From contig NZ_FOAT01000002.1 of the NCBI RefSeq assembly GCF_900109655.1, positions 214,657 to 278,656 on the forward strand: a stretch of 64,000 bases of DNA, written 5' to 3'. The stretch is from Hominimerdicola alba. Lineage in GTDB: Bacteria > Bacillota > Clostridia > Oscillospirales > Ruminococcaceae. Below, one piece after another: positions 30,645 through 39,297 of this stretch; positions within the stretch are counted from its first letter, which is position 1; every line of letters begins with the position of its first letter. Position numbers and translations under genes: made by a program. The notes beneath the pieces are model-generated. The model was not told the origin of the DNA. It did not search any database and worked only from the letters and a program-made list of their open reading frames with translations.

Positions 30645-31766
30645 ATGAATTTTTTGAAGCGCTGCTGGGCTGAGACAGATCTTTCGGCAGTGGGCTATAA
30701 TCTTACCGAATATAAAAAACTTCTCCCCGAGGATACCGAGCTTATGTGCGTGGTCAAAGCCTCATGCTACGGTCACGGCGACGACCTTATAGTGCCATAT
30801 CTGCAAAAGAATTTCGGCGTGAAGTATTTCGCCGTATCCAATATCATCGAGGGCATACGCCTGAGAGACATGGGCATTAAGGGCGATATCCTCATCCTCG
30901 GCTATACTCCCCCCGAATTCGCCCACGAGCTTGCTTCATACGATATAATACAGGCTTGTACCGAGCTTTCCTACGCTCAGGCACTCAGTGCGGGCGCAAG
31001 TGAAACTGTGCGGTTGCATGGTGCGGTAGACACAGGCATGACCCGCATAGGAGTACACGGTACGGCTGAAGAACAGGCAGATGAACTGGCAGAGATCTCA
31101 AAACTGCCAAATATCGCCCTCGAAGGCATATTCACCCACTTTTCTTCCGCTGACGGCGTACACGATTCTGACGAGGAGTACACCCGTATGCAGTCGGAGA
31201 GATTCTTCCGCGTGAAAGAGCTTCTTGAAGCCAAAGGCGTACACCTGAAACACGCTCACATCAAAAATTCCGCAGGCGGCGCTTACGGCTACGGAGAGGG
31301 AAGTACCCTGGCGCGACTGGGCATAATCCTCTACGGTCTTTACCCCGACCCTGCCAAGCCCTTACCTTTTGAGCCCAAGCCTGTCATGACCCTGAAAGCT
31401 GTGGTCTCTCAGGTGAAATGGATAGACGAGGGCACAGCGGTCAGCTACGGCAGAACTTTCGTCAGCGATAAGCGCATAAAGCTTGCTACCGTCACTGCGG
31501 GATATGCCGACGGCTATCCCAGAGCCCTGTCAAACAAGGGCGAAGTCATTATCCGCGGCAAAAAATGCCGTATCTGCGGCAGAGTCTGCATGGACCAGTT
31601 CATGTGCGACGTTACGGATATCCCGGATGTGACAGTCGGTGACGAAGTTATACTTATGAACTCCGAGATAAATGCTGATACCATCGCCGCCCTGACAGGC
31701 ACTATCGGATACGAAGTCACCTGCGACATAACTTCGCGTGTGCCGCGTATCCCTGTTAACGGATAA
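30645..31766 (+). CDS. alr: Alanine racemase
   Basis: 373 residues from the ATG at 30645 (AAAGGAAG upstream). PLP-lysine in V-V-K-A-S-C-Y-G-H-G (Lys38; the usual A-N-A-Y is A-S-C-Y), catalytic Tyr in G-Y-A-D-G-Y-P-R, and C-terminal beta domain with C-G-R-V-C-M-D-Q. It interconverts L- and D-alanine for peptidoglycan. Monocistronic, with own promoter and terminator. A serine-racemase side activity cannot be excluded. Confidence 0.92.
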   Translation: MNFLKRCWAETDLSAVGYNLTEYKKLLPEDTELMCVVKASCYGHGDDLIVPYLQKNFGVKYFAVSNIIEGIRLRDMGIKGDILILGYTPPEFAHELASYDIIQACTELSYAQALSAGASETVRLHGAVDTGMTRIGVHGTAEEQADELAEISKLPNIALEGIFTHFSSADGVHDSDEEYTRMQSERFFRVKELLEAKGVHLKHAHIKNSAGGAYGYGEGSTLARLGIILYGLYPDPAKPLPFEPKPVMTLKAVVSQVKWIDEGTAVSYGRTFVSDKRIKLATVTAGYADGYPRALSNKGEVIIRGKKCRICGRVCMDQFMCDVTDIPDVTVGDEVILMNSEINADTIAALTGTIGYEVTCDITSRVPRIPVNG

Positions 31767-31771
31767 ACACT

Positions 31772-31809
31772 AAGCCACCGAGAAGACTTGCTCTACGGTG
31801 GCTTTTTTA
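31772..31809 (+). terminator. Terminator of alr
   Basis: AAGCCACCG (31772-31780) pairs with CGGTGGCTT (31796-31804), then TTTTA. Confidence 0.8.
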
Positions 31810-31813
31810 TGCA

Positions 31814-31843
31814 CAAAAAAGCGCCGCCCATCGGCAGCGCTTT
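31814..31843 (-). terminator. Terminator of the zinc-ribbon gene
   Basis: A stem of 11 positions (31818-31828 with 31833-31843, one mismatch); the minus strand continues TTTTTTG. Confidence 0.7.
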
Positions 31844-31879
31844 CACGGGAATGACCCGAAATTAACATTATCAGTTAAA

Positions 31880-32161
31880 TCAGAACTTTTCCTCTTTCAT
31901 CTTTGCAAAGCACTCGCTGCAGTAAACAGGTCTGTCCTCACGGGGCTTGAAGGGGATAGTAGCCTCGCCGCCGCAAGCTGCACATACAGCTGTGTAGGTC
32001 TGTCTTTCAGCTCTGCCTGCCTGCTTTCTTGCATCTCTGCAAGCCTTGCATCTCTGGGGCTCATTGGTGAAGCCTTTCTCAGCATAGAACTCCTGCTCAC
32101 CGGCAGTAAAGATGAACTCTTTGCCGCAATCTTTGCAAACTAATGTCTTGTCCTCGTACAT
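31880..32161 (-). CDS. Small double zinc-ribbon protein
   Basis: 93 residues with two Cys4 modules: C-K-D-C...C-K-A-C (residues ~9-42) and C-A-A-C...C-S-E-C (~60-84). Conserved stretch T-N-E-P-Q-R-C-K-A-C-R. This type of short protein is widespread in Firmicutes without a defined job; nucleic-acid binding is plausible. Preceded by a structured intergenic segment. Confidence 0.75.
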   Translation of the reverse strand: MYEDKTLVCKDCGKEFIFTAGEQEFYAEKGFTNEPQRCKACRDARKQAGRAERQTYTAVCAACGGEATIPFKPREDRPVYCSECFAKMKEEKF

Positions 32162-32195
32162 TTTCTCTTACCTCGATCTTAAAAATAGTAATTGT

Positions 32196-32255
32196 CCCGC
32201 TGCCGACGGATTCGCACCGTCACGATCGTGTCCGCTCACCGTGAGCAGCGCAGCG
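32196..32255 (-). ncRNA. Structured RNA candidate in the leader of the zinc-ribbon gene
   Basis: Three helices can be drawn on the minus-strand RNA: an outer CGCTGC/GCAGCG pairing (32250-32245 region with 32204-32199), GCTCAC/GTGAGC (32246-32234) and GACGG/CCGTC with a tRNA T-loop-like interior (32221-32205). It sits between the sigma stop and the next start. No Rfam class recognised; it could instead be a complex terminator. Confidence 0.3.
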
Positions 32256-32831
32256 TTATCTGAATATCCCACGCAGTTTTTTTCTGACCCTCTGCATGGT
32301 GTTGTTGACAGATTTCTCGCTGATACTTAGCTTGTCAGCTATCTGTCTGTAAGAATGTCCCGCCAGAAAAAGCTGCAGCACCTGCCATTCGCGCTCGGAA
32401 AGCTCATCTGCTATGCGATCATAGAGCACGTCATGCTCGGCTTTGGCGATAACAGCGTTTTCGGGGATATCTTCGTCACTGCCGCTGATATCCTCTTCGA
32501 TCTCCTCGGTGGATATTCTTTCCTCGCCGCTGTATCTGCTGTCTTTCATAATATATGAAAGCATACTGTGCCTTATGCAGACCCCCGCATACGCAGCAAA
32601 CCCAGCCCCTCTGTCAGGGCGATAGCTGTTCACCGCGCGCAGCAGCGACATCATGCCCTCCTGCACCAGATCTTTGATGATCTGTTCACGGCCTGCCCGT
32701 GGTGCAAGACCCACAGCGATACGCTCGGCTGTGCCCATATACCTGTATAAAAGCGCACTCAGCGCAGCCTTGTCACTGCCCGAGAGCTTTGCAAGCTCTT
32801 CATCGCTAAACTTTTCGTAATCCTTAAACAT
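32256..32831 (-). CDS. Sigma-70 family factor, SigH-like
   Basis: 191 residues from the ATG at 32831; the longer frame to 32915 runs into the promoter. Region 2 at ~35-100 (Q-I-I-K-D-L-V-Q-E-G-M-M-S-L-L-R-A-V) and region 4 at ~135-190 (L-S-E-R-E-W-Q-V-L-Q-L-F-L-A-G-H-S, then Y-R-Q-I-A-D-K-L). Size and layout resemble the SigH/Spo0H group, which controls early stationary phase or sporulation, but identity is not certain. Weak ribosome site. Confidence 0.8.
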   Translation of the reverse strand: MFKDYEKFSDEELAKLSGSDKAALSALLYRYMGTAERIAVGLAPRAGREQIIKDLVQEGMMSLLRAVNSYRPDRGAGFAAYAGVCIRHSMLSYIMKDSRYSGEERISTEEIEEDISGSDEDIPENAVIAKAEHDVLYDRIADELSEREWQVLQLFLAGHSYRQIADKLSISEKSVNNTMQRVRKKLRGIFR

Positions 32832-32886
32832 GACTGCTATACACCTGCGAACCGCCTTATACTGTGGTACATTCCAACGTAAACAT

Positions 32887-32915
32887 ATCATAACATTTTC
32901 TACACAATAAGTCAA
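32887..32915 (-). promoter_or_regulatory. Promoter of the SigH-like gene
   Basis: -35 TTGACT (32915-32910), 17 bp, -10 TATGAT (32892-32887). Confidence 0.75.
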
Positions 32916-33021
32916 GAGAATGAATTAAATTATTTTTTGTTTTTGAATTTTTTGTAACAACGTACATATTTCACACAAAAATATTGGCAATATACACCAC
33001 AGAAAAAATGACAATTATCAA

Positions 33022-33050
33022 AAAAAGTCTGCTTTTTCGGCAGACTTTTT
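33022..33050. terminator. Bidirectional terminator
   Basis: AAAAAGTCTGC (33022-33032) pairs with GCAGACTTTTT (33040-33050). It serves the lipoprotein gene on the minus strand. Confidence 0.75.
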
Positions 33051-33112
33051 GGTTTGCTGTTGGATTTTAGCGGGTCATGCGCGCTTGCTGTACAAGTGTT
33101 GAGAACATATTT

Positions 33113-33766
33113 TTAATGATAAAATACTTTGATAGTAGATATCTTATCATCTATATTATGCATAACTATCCAGAAATGCTCAGTACGAAAACTAATTAAA
33201 CCAGACTCTCCTTTATCCGAGAAATCTTCACCCATTATCTCTTTGACATCAGAAAATGGTGTACCTATAGTTACTCCATTGATACTGAATGGGATATCAG
33301 GGTAATCTTCCCTAACATTATGTGAGGTTTCGGATTCACAAGCTTCAAAATAAATGGAACTAATCTTGTTGGATTCCTCTTTAGCGACTTGCCCGACATT
33401 ATAACCGCAGTAGTTGAGTTCATATGTTGTACTGCCTTTTTCTTTTAATCTTTTGTCAGACTCTTCATCAGGCACAATCTCAAACCCATCACCAAGATCA
33501 TCTTCTGTGCATGGCAGTTCCAGATTTTTGCCGTTGATGTAAATAACATCTTTGATGGTTTCGTCTGTCCACCCGCCCTCGGGTACAGGCACAGGGTCAG
33601 GCATGGATACCGTACTTGCGGTGCTTTGCATTTCGGCGGTAGAAGATGCTGTGCTTTCTGCCTTTTCTGCTTTTTCGGGTTTGTCAGTCTTTTCCGAATT
33701 TGCGCAAGCTGATGCGCACATCATCATGAGAGCTGTAAGTGTAACAGCCATATATCTGAGTTTCAT
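33113..33766 (-). CDS. Lipoprotein of unknown function
   Basis: 217 residues from the ATG at 33766 (GAAAGGAA upstream); earlier ATGs lie in or before the promoter. Lipobox C-A-S-A-C (Cys21). Lys/Glu/Ser linker to ~65, then a ~150-residue domain with D-D-L-G-D-G-F-E and G-V-T-I-G-T-P-F-S-D-V-K, a pattern common in small secreted Clostridia proteins. No enzymatic motif. Confidence 0.7.
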   Translation of the reverse strand: MKLRYMAVTLTALMMMCASACANSEKTDKPEKAEKAESTASSTAEMQSTASTVSMPDPVPVPEGGWTDETIKDVIYINGKNLELPCTEDDLGDGFEIVPDEESDKRLKEKGSTTYELNYCGYNVGQVAKEESNKISSIYFEACESETSHNVREDYPDIPFSINGVTIGTPFSDVKEIMGEDFSDKGESGLISFRTEHFWIVMHNIDDKISTIKVFYH

Positions 33767-33836
33767 ATTGATTTCCTTTCTGCTCATTATGTCAAATTTG
33801 TACAGCATAATTTGTATATATCTTACAAACTGACTT

Positions 33837-33865
33837 ATTATATCATGCCCTATTATCAATGTCAA
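33837..33865 (-). promoter_or_regulatory. Promoter of the lipoprotein gene
   Basis: -35 TTGACA (33865-33860), 17 bp, -10 TATAAT (33842-33837). Confidence 0.85.
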
Positions 33866-33997
33866 TCATTCCCGAAACGATTCGTGATTATATACTTAAA
33901 AAAAGCAGCCGCATAATAAATTTCGGCAATTATGGCACGGGTGCATTTTTTGCCTATATACGCCCCTTTCCGCCCCTAAGTTTTGGTAAAAAAACTA

Positions 33998-34026
33998 TTG
34001 CAAACAGACCACGGTTGTGATATAAT
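33998..34026 (+). promoter_or_regulatory. Promoter of the YfhO-Nudix-DHHW operon
   Basis: -35 TTGCAA (33998-34003), 17 bp, -10 TATAAT (34021-34026). Confidence 0.78.
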
Positions 34027-34085
34027 AAAATCTGTATGCGATACGTTAATTATATTAAATATATAAAGGAAAGGAAAATTCTCAG

Positions 34086-36515
34086 ATGTTCAAAAGCAAA
34101 CTAAGTCCGCCCGAGGGCAAGGGGAGAGAAAAATATCTTCTGCTCTTCATACTAGCCTTTGTGGGCATGATGATAGGCTTCCTGCCTGCCATGATACGCA
34201 ATCACGGCATATTTATGTACTACGGCGATTTCAACTCGCAGCAGCTGATGTTCTACAAGCACGCACAGCAGATGGTCAAGGAGGGCAACCTCGGCTGGGA
34301 CTGGGGCACCGACCTCGGTTCGGGATTTGTCAGCACCTATTCGTTCTACCTGCTGGGCTCGCCGTTTTTCTGGTTGACTACCCTGTTCCCCGTGGGCGCG
34401 ACGGTATATCTTATGCCCTGGTTACTCGCCATAAAAACAGGCGTTGCGGGTATGTGTGCCTATGCCTACCTCCGCAGATTCATCACCAATAAGGACTGCG
34501 CTGTTATCGGCGGACTGCTCTACGCTTTTTCGGGCTTCCAGACATACAATATATTCTTCAACCACTTCCACGATGCGACTGCATTTTTCCCACTGCTGTT
34601 ACTGGCCTTTGAGCTTCTGGTGCAGGAAAACAAAAAGGGCGCATTCGCCATCGCGGTAGCCATCACCGCTACTATCAGCTACTTCTTCTTTGTCAGCGCG
34701 GTGGTATTCACGGTCATATATTTCTTCCTCAGATGTATCGAAAAGGACTTCAAGATAGATTTCAAAAAGTTCATCTACCTCGGTGTTGAAGCCGTTATCG
34801 GACTTGCGATGTCCTGCATCATACTTCTGCCCTCGGTACTGATGGTTATGAACAACTACCGTGTAAACGAGCGCATGGTAGGTCTTGACTTTATCCTTTA
34901 TAACGATAAGGCACGTATCGCCAGAATATTCCAGGCATTTTTCACACTCTCAGATATGCCCGCCCGCGTTAACATCTTCGATGTTGACAGCGCAAGATGG
35001 GCATCACTGGCAGGATATCTGCCCCTGTTCTCAATGTGCGGTGTAATCGCCTATATGCGTACCCGCAAAAAGCGCGACTGGCTGGGCTGGTCTGTGATAG
35101 TTTTCGTCATCATGGCTTGCGTGCCAATACTCAACTCCGCTTTCATGCTGTTCAATTCATCTTACTATGCAAGATGGTACTATCACCCCATACTGTTATT
35201 CGCGCTTATGACCGCAAAGGTGCTGGAAGAAGACCCCGACCAGCTGAAAAAGGGATTCCTGCCCACAGCTATCGCAGGCATAGGCTTCCTGTCAGTGGGA
35301 CTTCTCCCCAAGTACAAAGGCAAGGAGATAGTTTACGGTCAGCTGGCACAGTACCCCGAACTCTACTATATCCAGGTAGGAGTTACCATTGGTATGATAT
35401 TTGCGCTATGTGCGCTGATATACTTTATCCCCCGCGGAAAGAGATTCACAACAGTGGCAGTGGGCATGACAGCCGTTGCCTGCGTGGTATGCAATTCCTC
35501 CGAAGTATGGTACGGTGTAAAGCAGGGCAACGATAATGCCGATTATATCGAAAGAGCCATAAACGGCGGAAAGAATATCGACACCGCAAAGCTGGATTCC
35601 GAATTTGCATACGGCGGCGAGGACAGCGATTTCTACCGTATTGATACTTCCGACAGTGTTGATAACTGGTGTATGTTCTGGGATCTTTCTTCCATGAGAT
35701 GCTTCCACAGCTGTGTTGATCCCGCTATCATGGATTTCTATGCTGAGATCGGTCAGCAGAGAGACGTTGCTACCCGTATGGAACCAGAGTACTACCCCCT
35801 CAGATCACTGAATTCCGTAAGATATTACTTCGATGAACTCACCGATAAGCAGAGAAGCGGTGAGAATGAGAATCCCAAGTCCGAGACCGTTCCAAAGCTT
35901 CTGGGCTTCAAATATATCGATACCATGAACGGTTTCAATATCTATGAGAACGAGAACTATATCCCCATGGGCTTTGCCTTTGATTACTATACCGACGATG
36001 AAGCCATAAAGGATCAGAATAAGCTTGAAAAGACTATAATGCTCACCAAAGCCCTTGTCCTTGAAGGCAATCAGGCTGCGGTATATTCCGATTATATCAA
36101 GCCTTACGAGTTCACTGATGACGAACTCACATACCACAACTATATCAATAACTGCGCTGAAAGAAAAGCGGAGAGCTGCTACTATTTCCGCCACGATACC
36201 AACGGTTTCACAGGCAAGATAAAGCTGGAAGAGCCTAAGCTGGTATATTTCAGCGTACCCTACGAGAAGGGCTGGTCTGCTAAGGTAAACGGCGAAGATG
36301 TCAAGGTAGAGAAAGTAAACTACGGCATGATGGCGGTACTTGTACCCGCAGGCGACAGCGAGATAGTGTTCAGCTATTCCGCAGACGGTCAGAAAAAGGG
36401 CATCGCCCTGACAATATTCGGCTTCGTGGCACTTGCAGGATATCTCGTTTACCGCAAGTTCTTCGACAAGGACGATAAGGTAGAAAAGAAAACAGCAGAA
36501 GTTAGCGCTGAGTGA
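34086..36515 (+). CDS. YfhO-family membrane glycosyltransferase
   Basis: 809 residues. About a dozen membrane helices occupy residues ~20-470, with the YfhO signature early (Y-Y-G-D-F-N-S-Q-Q and W-D-W-G-T-D-L-G-S-G). A large extracytoplasmic domain (~490-770) and one last helix follow. YfhO proteins are thought to add sugars from lipid carriers to lipoteichoic or wall polymers outside the membrane. First gene of an operon; a Nudix gene follows 14 bp later. A second YfhO protein is at 53056. Confidence 0.85.
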   Translation: MFKSKLSPPEGKGREKYLLLFILAFVGMMIGFLPAMIRNHGIFMYYGDFNSQQLMFYKHAQQMVKEGNLGWDWGTDLGSGFVSTYSFYLLGSPFFWLTTLFPVGATVYLMPWLLAIKTGVAGMCAYAYLRRFITNKDCAVIGGLLYAFSGFQTYNIFFNHFHDATAFFPLLLLAFELLVQENKKGAFAIAVAITATISYFFFVSAVVFTVIYFFLRCIEKDFKIDFKKFIYLGVEAVIGLAMSCIILLPSVLMVMNNYRVNERMVGLDFILYNDKARIARIFQAFFTLSDMPARVNIFDVDSARWASLAGYLPLFSMCGVIAYMRTRKKRDWLGWSVIVFVIMACVPILNSAFMLFNSSYYARWYYHPILLFALMTAKVLEEDPDQLKKGFLPTAIAGIGFLSVGLLPKYKGKEIVYGQLAQYPELYYIQVGVTIGMIFALCALIYFIPRGKRFTTVAVGMTAVACVVCNSSEVWYGVKQGNDNADYIERAINGGKNIDTAKLDSEFAYGGEDSDFYRIDTSDSVDNWCMFWDLSSMRCFHSCVDPAIMDFYAEIGQQRDVATRMEPEYYPLRSLNSVRYYFDELTDKQRSGENENPKSETVPKLLGFKYIDTMNGFNIYENENYIPMGFAFDYYTDDEAIKDQNKLEKTIMLTKALVLEGNQAAVYSDYIKPYEFTDDELTYHNYINNCAERKAESCYYFRHDTNGFTGKIKLEEPKLVYFSVPYEKGWSAKVNGEDVKVEKVNYGMMAVLVPAGDSEIVFSYSADGQKKGIALTIFGFVALAGYLVYRKFFDKDDKVEKKTAEVSAE

Positions 36516-36529
36516 TTTGGGAGGTACTT

Positions 36530-37075
36530 ATGTATCAGAAGGAAAAAGAACTTTCCTCGGAACAGATATTTGACGGCGTTGTTGTCAAGCTTTTCCGTGA
36601 TGAGATAGAGTTTGAAGACGGCAGCAGGGGAGTACGTGAGTTCGTAAAGCACCCCGGCGGAGTATGTGTGGCTGCCATCGATGAAAACGAACAGCTTTAT
36701 ATGGTTGAGCAGTTCCGCTATCCCTTCGGAAAAGTTCTGACAGAAGTTCCCGCAGGCAAGCTGGAATTCGGGGAAGATCCCGAAGAATGCGGCAGGCGCG
36801 AGCTCAAAGAAGAAGTTGGCGCCACCGCTGACAGCTTTGAATATCTGGGCTGTATCTATCCCACAGTTGCTTATGATACAGAGATAATCTATATGTTCCT
36901 GGCGAGAGGTCTCCACTTCGGCGAACAGCACCTTGACGACGGCGAGTTCCTCGATATCAAAAAAGTACCGCTGAAAGAAGCTTTCCGCATGGTGATGGAG
37001 AACCGGCTCCCTGATGCCAAAACACAGATGGCGGTACTTAAAGCTTATATGAAACTCCACGGCAGTGAGGTCTGA
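36530..37075 (+). CDS. nudF: Nudix hydrolase, ADP-ribose pyrophosphatase type
   Basis: 181 residues from the ATG at 36530 (ribosome site GGGAGG). The Nudix box G-K-L-E-F-G-E-D-P-E-E-C then R-R-E-L-K-E-E-V-G is complete, and E-F-V-K-H-P-G-G-V-C and Y-P-x-x-A-Y-D-T-E are typical of ADP-ribose pyrophosphatases. It hydrolyses ADP-ribose or a similar nucleoside-diphosphate sugar. Operon context with polymer genes could mean a nucleotide-sugar role. Confidence 0.88.
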   Translation: MYQKEKELSSEQIFDGVVVKLFRDEIEFEDGSRGVREFVKHPGGVCVAAIDENEQLYMVEQFRYPFGKVLTEVPAGKLEFGEDPEECGRRELKEEVGATADSFEYLGCIYPTVAYDTEIIYMFLARGLHFGEQHLDDGEFLDIKKVPLKEAFRMVMENRLPDAKTQMAVLKAYMKLHGSEV

Positions 37076-37077
37076 TA

Positions 37078-38289
37078 ATGAGTAAGAAAACTAAGAAAAA
37101 GGCTAAAAACAAAACTCTTCCCCACAACGGTCATATCATAACGGCGGCGGTGTTCCTGATACTGGTCTTTGGTATGACTTCAGCGGGTATAATCAGCCCC
37201 GACAGGAAATTCTCCGAGATGGAGAACCGCTCTCTTCAGCAGGTGCCAGAATTCACCGCCGAAAGGCTGAAAAAAGGGGACTTCACCAAGGATATCGAAA
37301 ACTATATGTCCGACCAGATCTTCCTGAAAGACGAGCTTGTCACCCTGAAGACATCAGCAGATACCGTTCTTGGCAAAAGTTTCCTCAACGGCGTGTATCT
37401 CGCCGAGGATGGCTACTATATACAGGATTATCATGAGGATACCGCAAGGGTAGATATGAATATTTCGTCCCTGAATTCATTCGCAGAAAGCCTTGACAGC
37501 GATATCCCCGTGACATTCCTGCTGGTGCCCAACGCTTCCTGCGTGCTGAAAGATAAGCTGCCATCGGTGAATAAGTGCGAAGACCAGCACGCCACAGCCG
37601 AGCATATCCGCGAGACACTCTCAGACCGCATAACCTTGGCTTACCCCGAGGAAGCACTGAGATCTGAGGGTGGGAATTGTTACTACCGCACCGACCATCA
37701 CTGGACTGCTCTTGGCGCAGAACTGGGATATTCCGTACTGAGACAGACCATGGGTCTGCCCGCAGTAAACAGTTTTGAAAAAAACACCCGCGAACTCACG
37801 GGATTCTACGGTACTCTCTACTCAAAAGCACCGTCTTCCTGGGCAAAAAGCGATACTATCGAACAGGTGACATATGAGGGCAACGATATTACCGTGAAGT
37901 ATGTGTCTCGTGGCGGCGACCACGCTGTACCAGCGGAATGTACAGAAGTTGACGGCGTACCAACCAAACAGGGACTTTTCGTAAAAGCCCCCGAATCCAC
38001 TAAGGATAAATACGCATCTATAATGGGCGGTAATTTCGCTCTTTGCGAGATAGAAACAAGCGCCCCCTCGGATGAAAAAGTGCTCCTGCTGAAAGACAGC
38101 TACGCAAATGCTGTTCTGCCCGAACTTTGTAACCAGTTTGATCACATAAGCATGATCGACCTGAGATACTATCATTTCGAGGAAGAGACAGTATCCGAGT
38201 ACGTAAAAAGTCATGATATCGACCGAGTGATATGCGTATATAATATTGACTTTGTAAATACTGATAGCAATTTCGGGTATCTGGAATAG
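37078..38289 (+). CDS. DHHW/AlgX-like extracytoplasmic protein
   Basis: 403 residues starting 2 bp after the Nudix stop. One N-terminal membrane anchor (~18-38); S-G-N-H-hydrolase-like fold with the D-H-H-W motif in T-D-H-H-W-T-A-L-G (~205) and a late K-D-S-Y-A-N (~340) carrying the probable nucleophile Ser. Relatives O-acetylate surface polysaccharides together with an MBOAT partner. No MBOAT gene is nearby. It ends at a repeat-borne terminator. Confidence 0.78.
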   Translation: MSKKTKKKAKNKTLPHNGHIITAAVFLILVFGMTSAGIISPDRKFSEMENRSLQQVPEFTAERLKKGDFTKDIENYMSDQIFLKDELVTLKTSADTVLGKSFLNGVYLAEDGYYIQDYHEDTARVDMNISSLNSFAESLDSDIPVTFLLVPNASCVLKDKLPSVNKCEDQHATAEHIRETLSDRITLAYPEEALRSEGGNCYYRTDHHWTALGAELGYSVLRQTMGLPAVNSFEKNTRELTGFYGTLYSKAPSSWAKSDTIEQVTYEGNDITVKYVSRGGDHAVPAECTEVDGVPTKQGLFVKAPESTKDKYASIMGGNFALCEIETSAPSDEKVLLLKDSYANAVLPELCNQFDHISMIDLRYYHFEEETVSEYVKSHDIDRVICVYNIDFVNTDSNFGYLE

Positions 38290-38380
38290 AAGAAGCAAAT
38301 AAGTGGAAATTGCCAAGGAAGAAAGCACGCGGCAAGAGTGCTATAAATAAAAAAGCGAACAAATCCGTACTATCAAAATG

Positions 38381-38513
38381 GCGCGGCAATAAAAAATCAA
38401 GAGCGTGGACTGTTCAATTGTCCACGCTCGTATTTTTTGTTATTGCCGCGCATATTTGGTCGGGAGTTCGCTGTCCTCTTATTATTCGCTATGCATTTTG
38501 GTTTTGCACCTTA
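38381..38513. repeat. Dispersed nested palindrome, family B, copy 1
   Basis: GCGCGGCAATAA (38381-38392) pairs with TTATTGCCGCGC (38440-38451). Inside are A/T arms and the hairpin GAGCGTGGAC (38401-38410) / GTCCACGCTC (38420-38429). About 60 bp on the right are also shared with copy 2 (49190-49350). Lies between convergent genes and can terminate both. Confidence 0.75.
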
Positions 38514-38528
38514 CGCAGATGGCTTCTA

Positions 38529-39281
38529 TTATTTCTGCTTCAGTATATCAGGTGTAGAACCTATGCCGAATGCCTGCTCGTTCTCGCGGTACTGGATAAG
38601 TGCGCGGTACATATAGACATCTTCGGGGGTCGTTACCTTGATGTTTCCACGGTTGCCCTCTACCATGTGGGCTTCCTTGCCTATGCTCTTGATAAGGGTG
38701 CAGGAGTCAACAAGATTATCATAGCGGTTCTCGGTGGCTCTTACCTTGTCGTGGTCAGCGATTATCTCACCAAGATAGAAGCTCTGAGGAGCCTGCGCTG
38801 CGTAGGTATCCTTACGGTAGGGGACAGTTTCTACTGTCTTGCCTGTGGTGCTCATGAGGATAGTCTCAAAGCAGGGGGTGCAGGTGATGGCGTTGCCGTT
38901 CTGCTTTACACCCTCGATATTGTTGCAGATGGTATCGTAGCTTACCCAGGGACGTACACCGTCGTGGATAAGAACGATGGAATCATCGGGGTTCTCGCTC
39001 TGGGCTTTTTTCAGACCGTTATAGATAGAATCCTGACCTGTCTCGCCGCCCTCGACTATGCCGCACACCTTGCTTATGGCGAATTTCTTCACCAGCTTGT
39101 TCATGTAGGGGATATAGTCTTTGAGCATTACGATATATATCTTGTCGATATCGTTATGGTTCTCGAAGAGTTCCAGTGTGTGGACGATGATGGGCTTGCC
39201 GTTTATCTCAAGGAACTGCTTGGGTATGCCTGCGCCCATTCTTACTCCGCTTCCGCCTGCGAAAATTACTGCTATGTTCAT
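38529..39281 (-). CDS. TarI/IspD-like cytidylyltransferase
   Basis: 250 residues. N-terminal nucleotide-binding A-G-G-S-G-V-R-M-G (~8-16) with P-K-Q-F-L-E-I-N-G-K-P, then H-D-G-V-R-P-W-V (~106) and V-T-T-P-E-D (~218), the IspD/TarI fold. The neighbouring CDP-glycerol-type transferase gene argues for ribitol- or another polyol-5-phosphate cytidylyltransferase in teichoic-acid-like polymer synthesis rather than the isoprenoid enzyme. Last gene of a three-gene set. Confidence 0.8.
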   Translation of the reverse strand: MNIAVIFAGGSGVRMGAGIPKQFLEINGKPIIVHTLELFENHNDIDKIYIVMLKDYIPYMNKLVKKFAISKVCGIVEGGETGQDSIYNGLKKAQSENPDDSIVLIHDGVRPWVSYDTICNNIEGVKQNGNAITCTPCFETILMSTTGKTVETVPYRKDTYAAQAPQSFYLGEIIADHDKVRATENRYDNLVDSCTLIKSIGKEAHMVEGNRGNIKVTTPEDVYMYRALIQYRENEQAFGIGSTPDILKQK

Positions 39282-39297
39282 TATATTATTCCTCCCG

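Noticed and set aside
32831-32915. N-terminal extension of the SigH-like factor
   Set aside because: The extension would begin in the -35 box of its own promoter.
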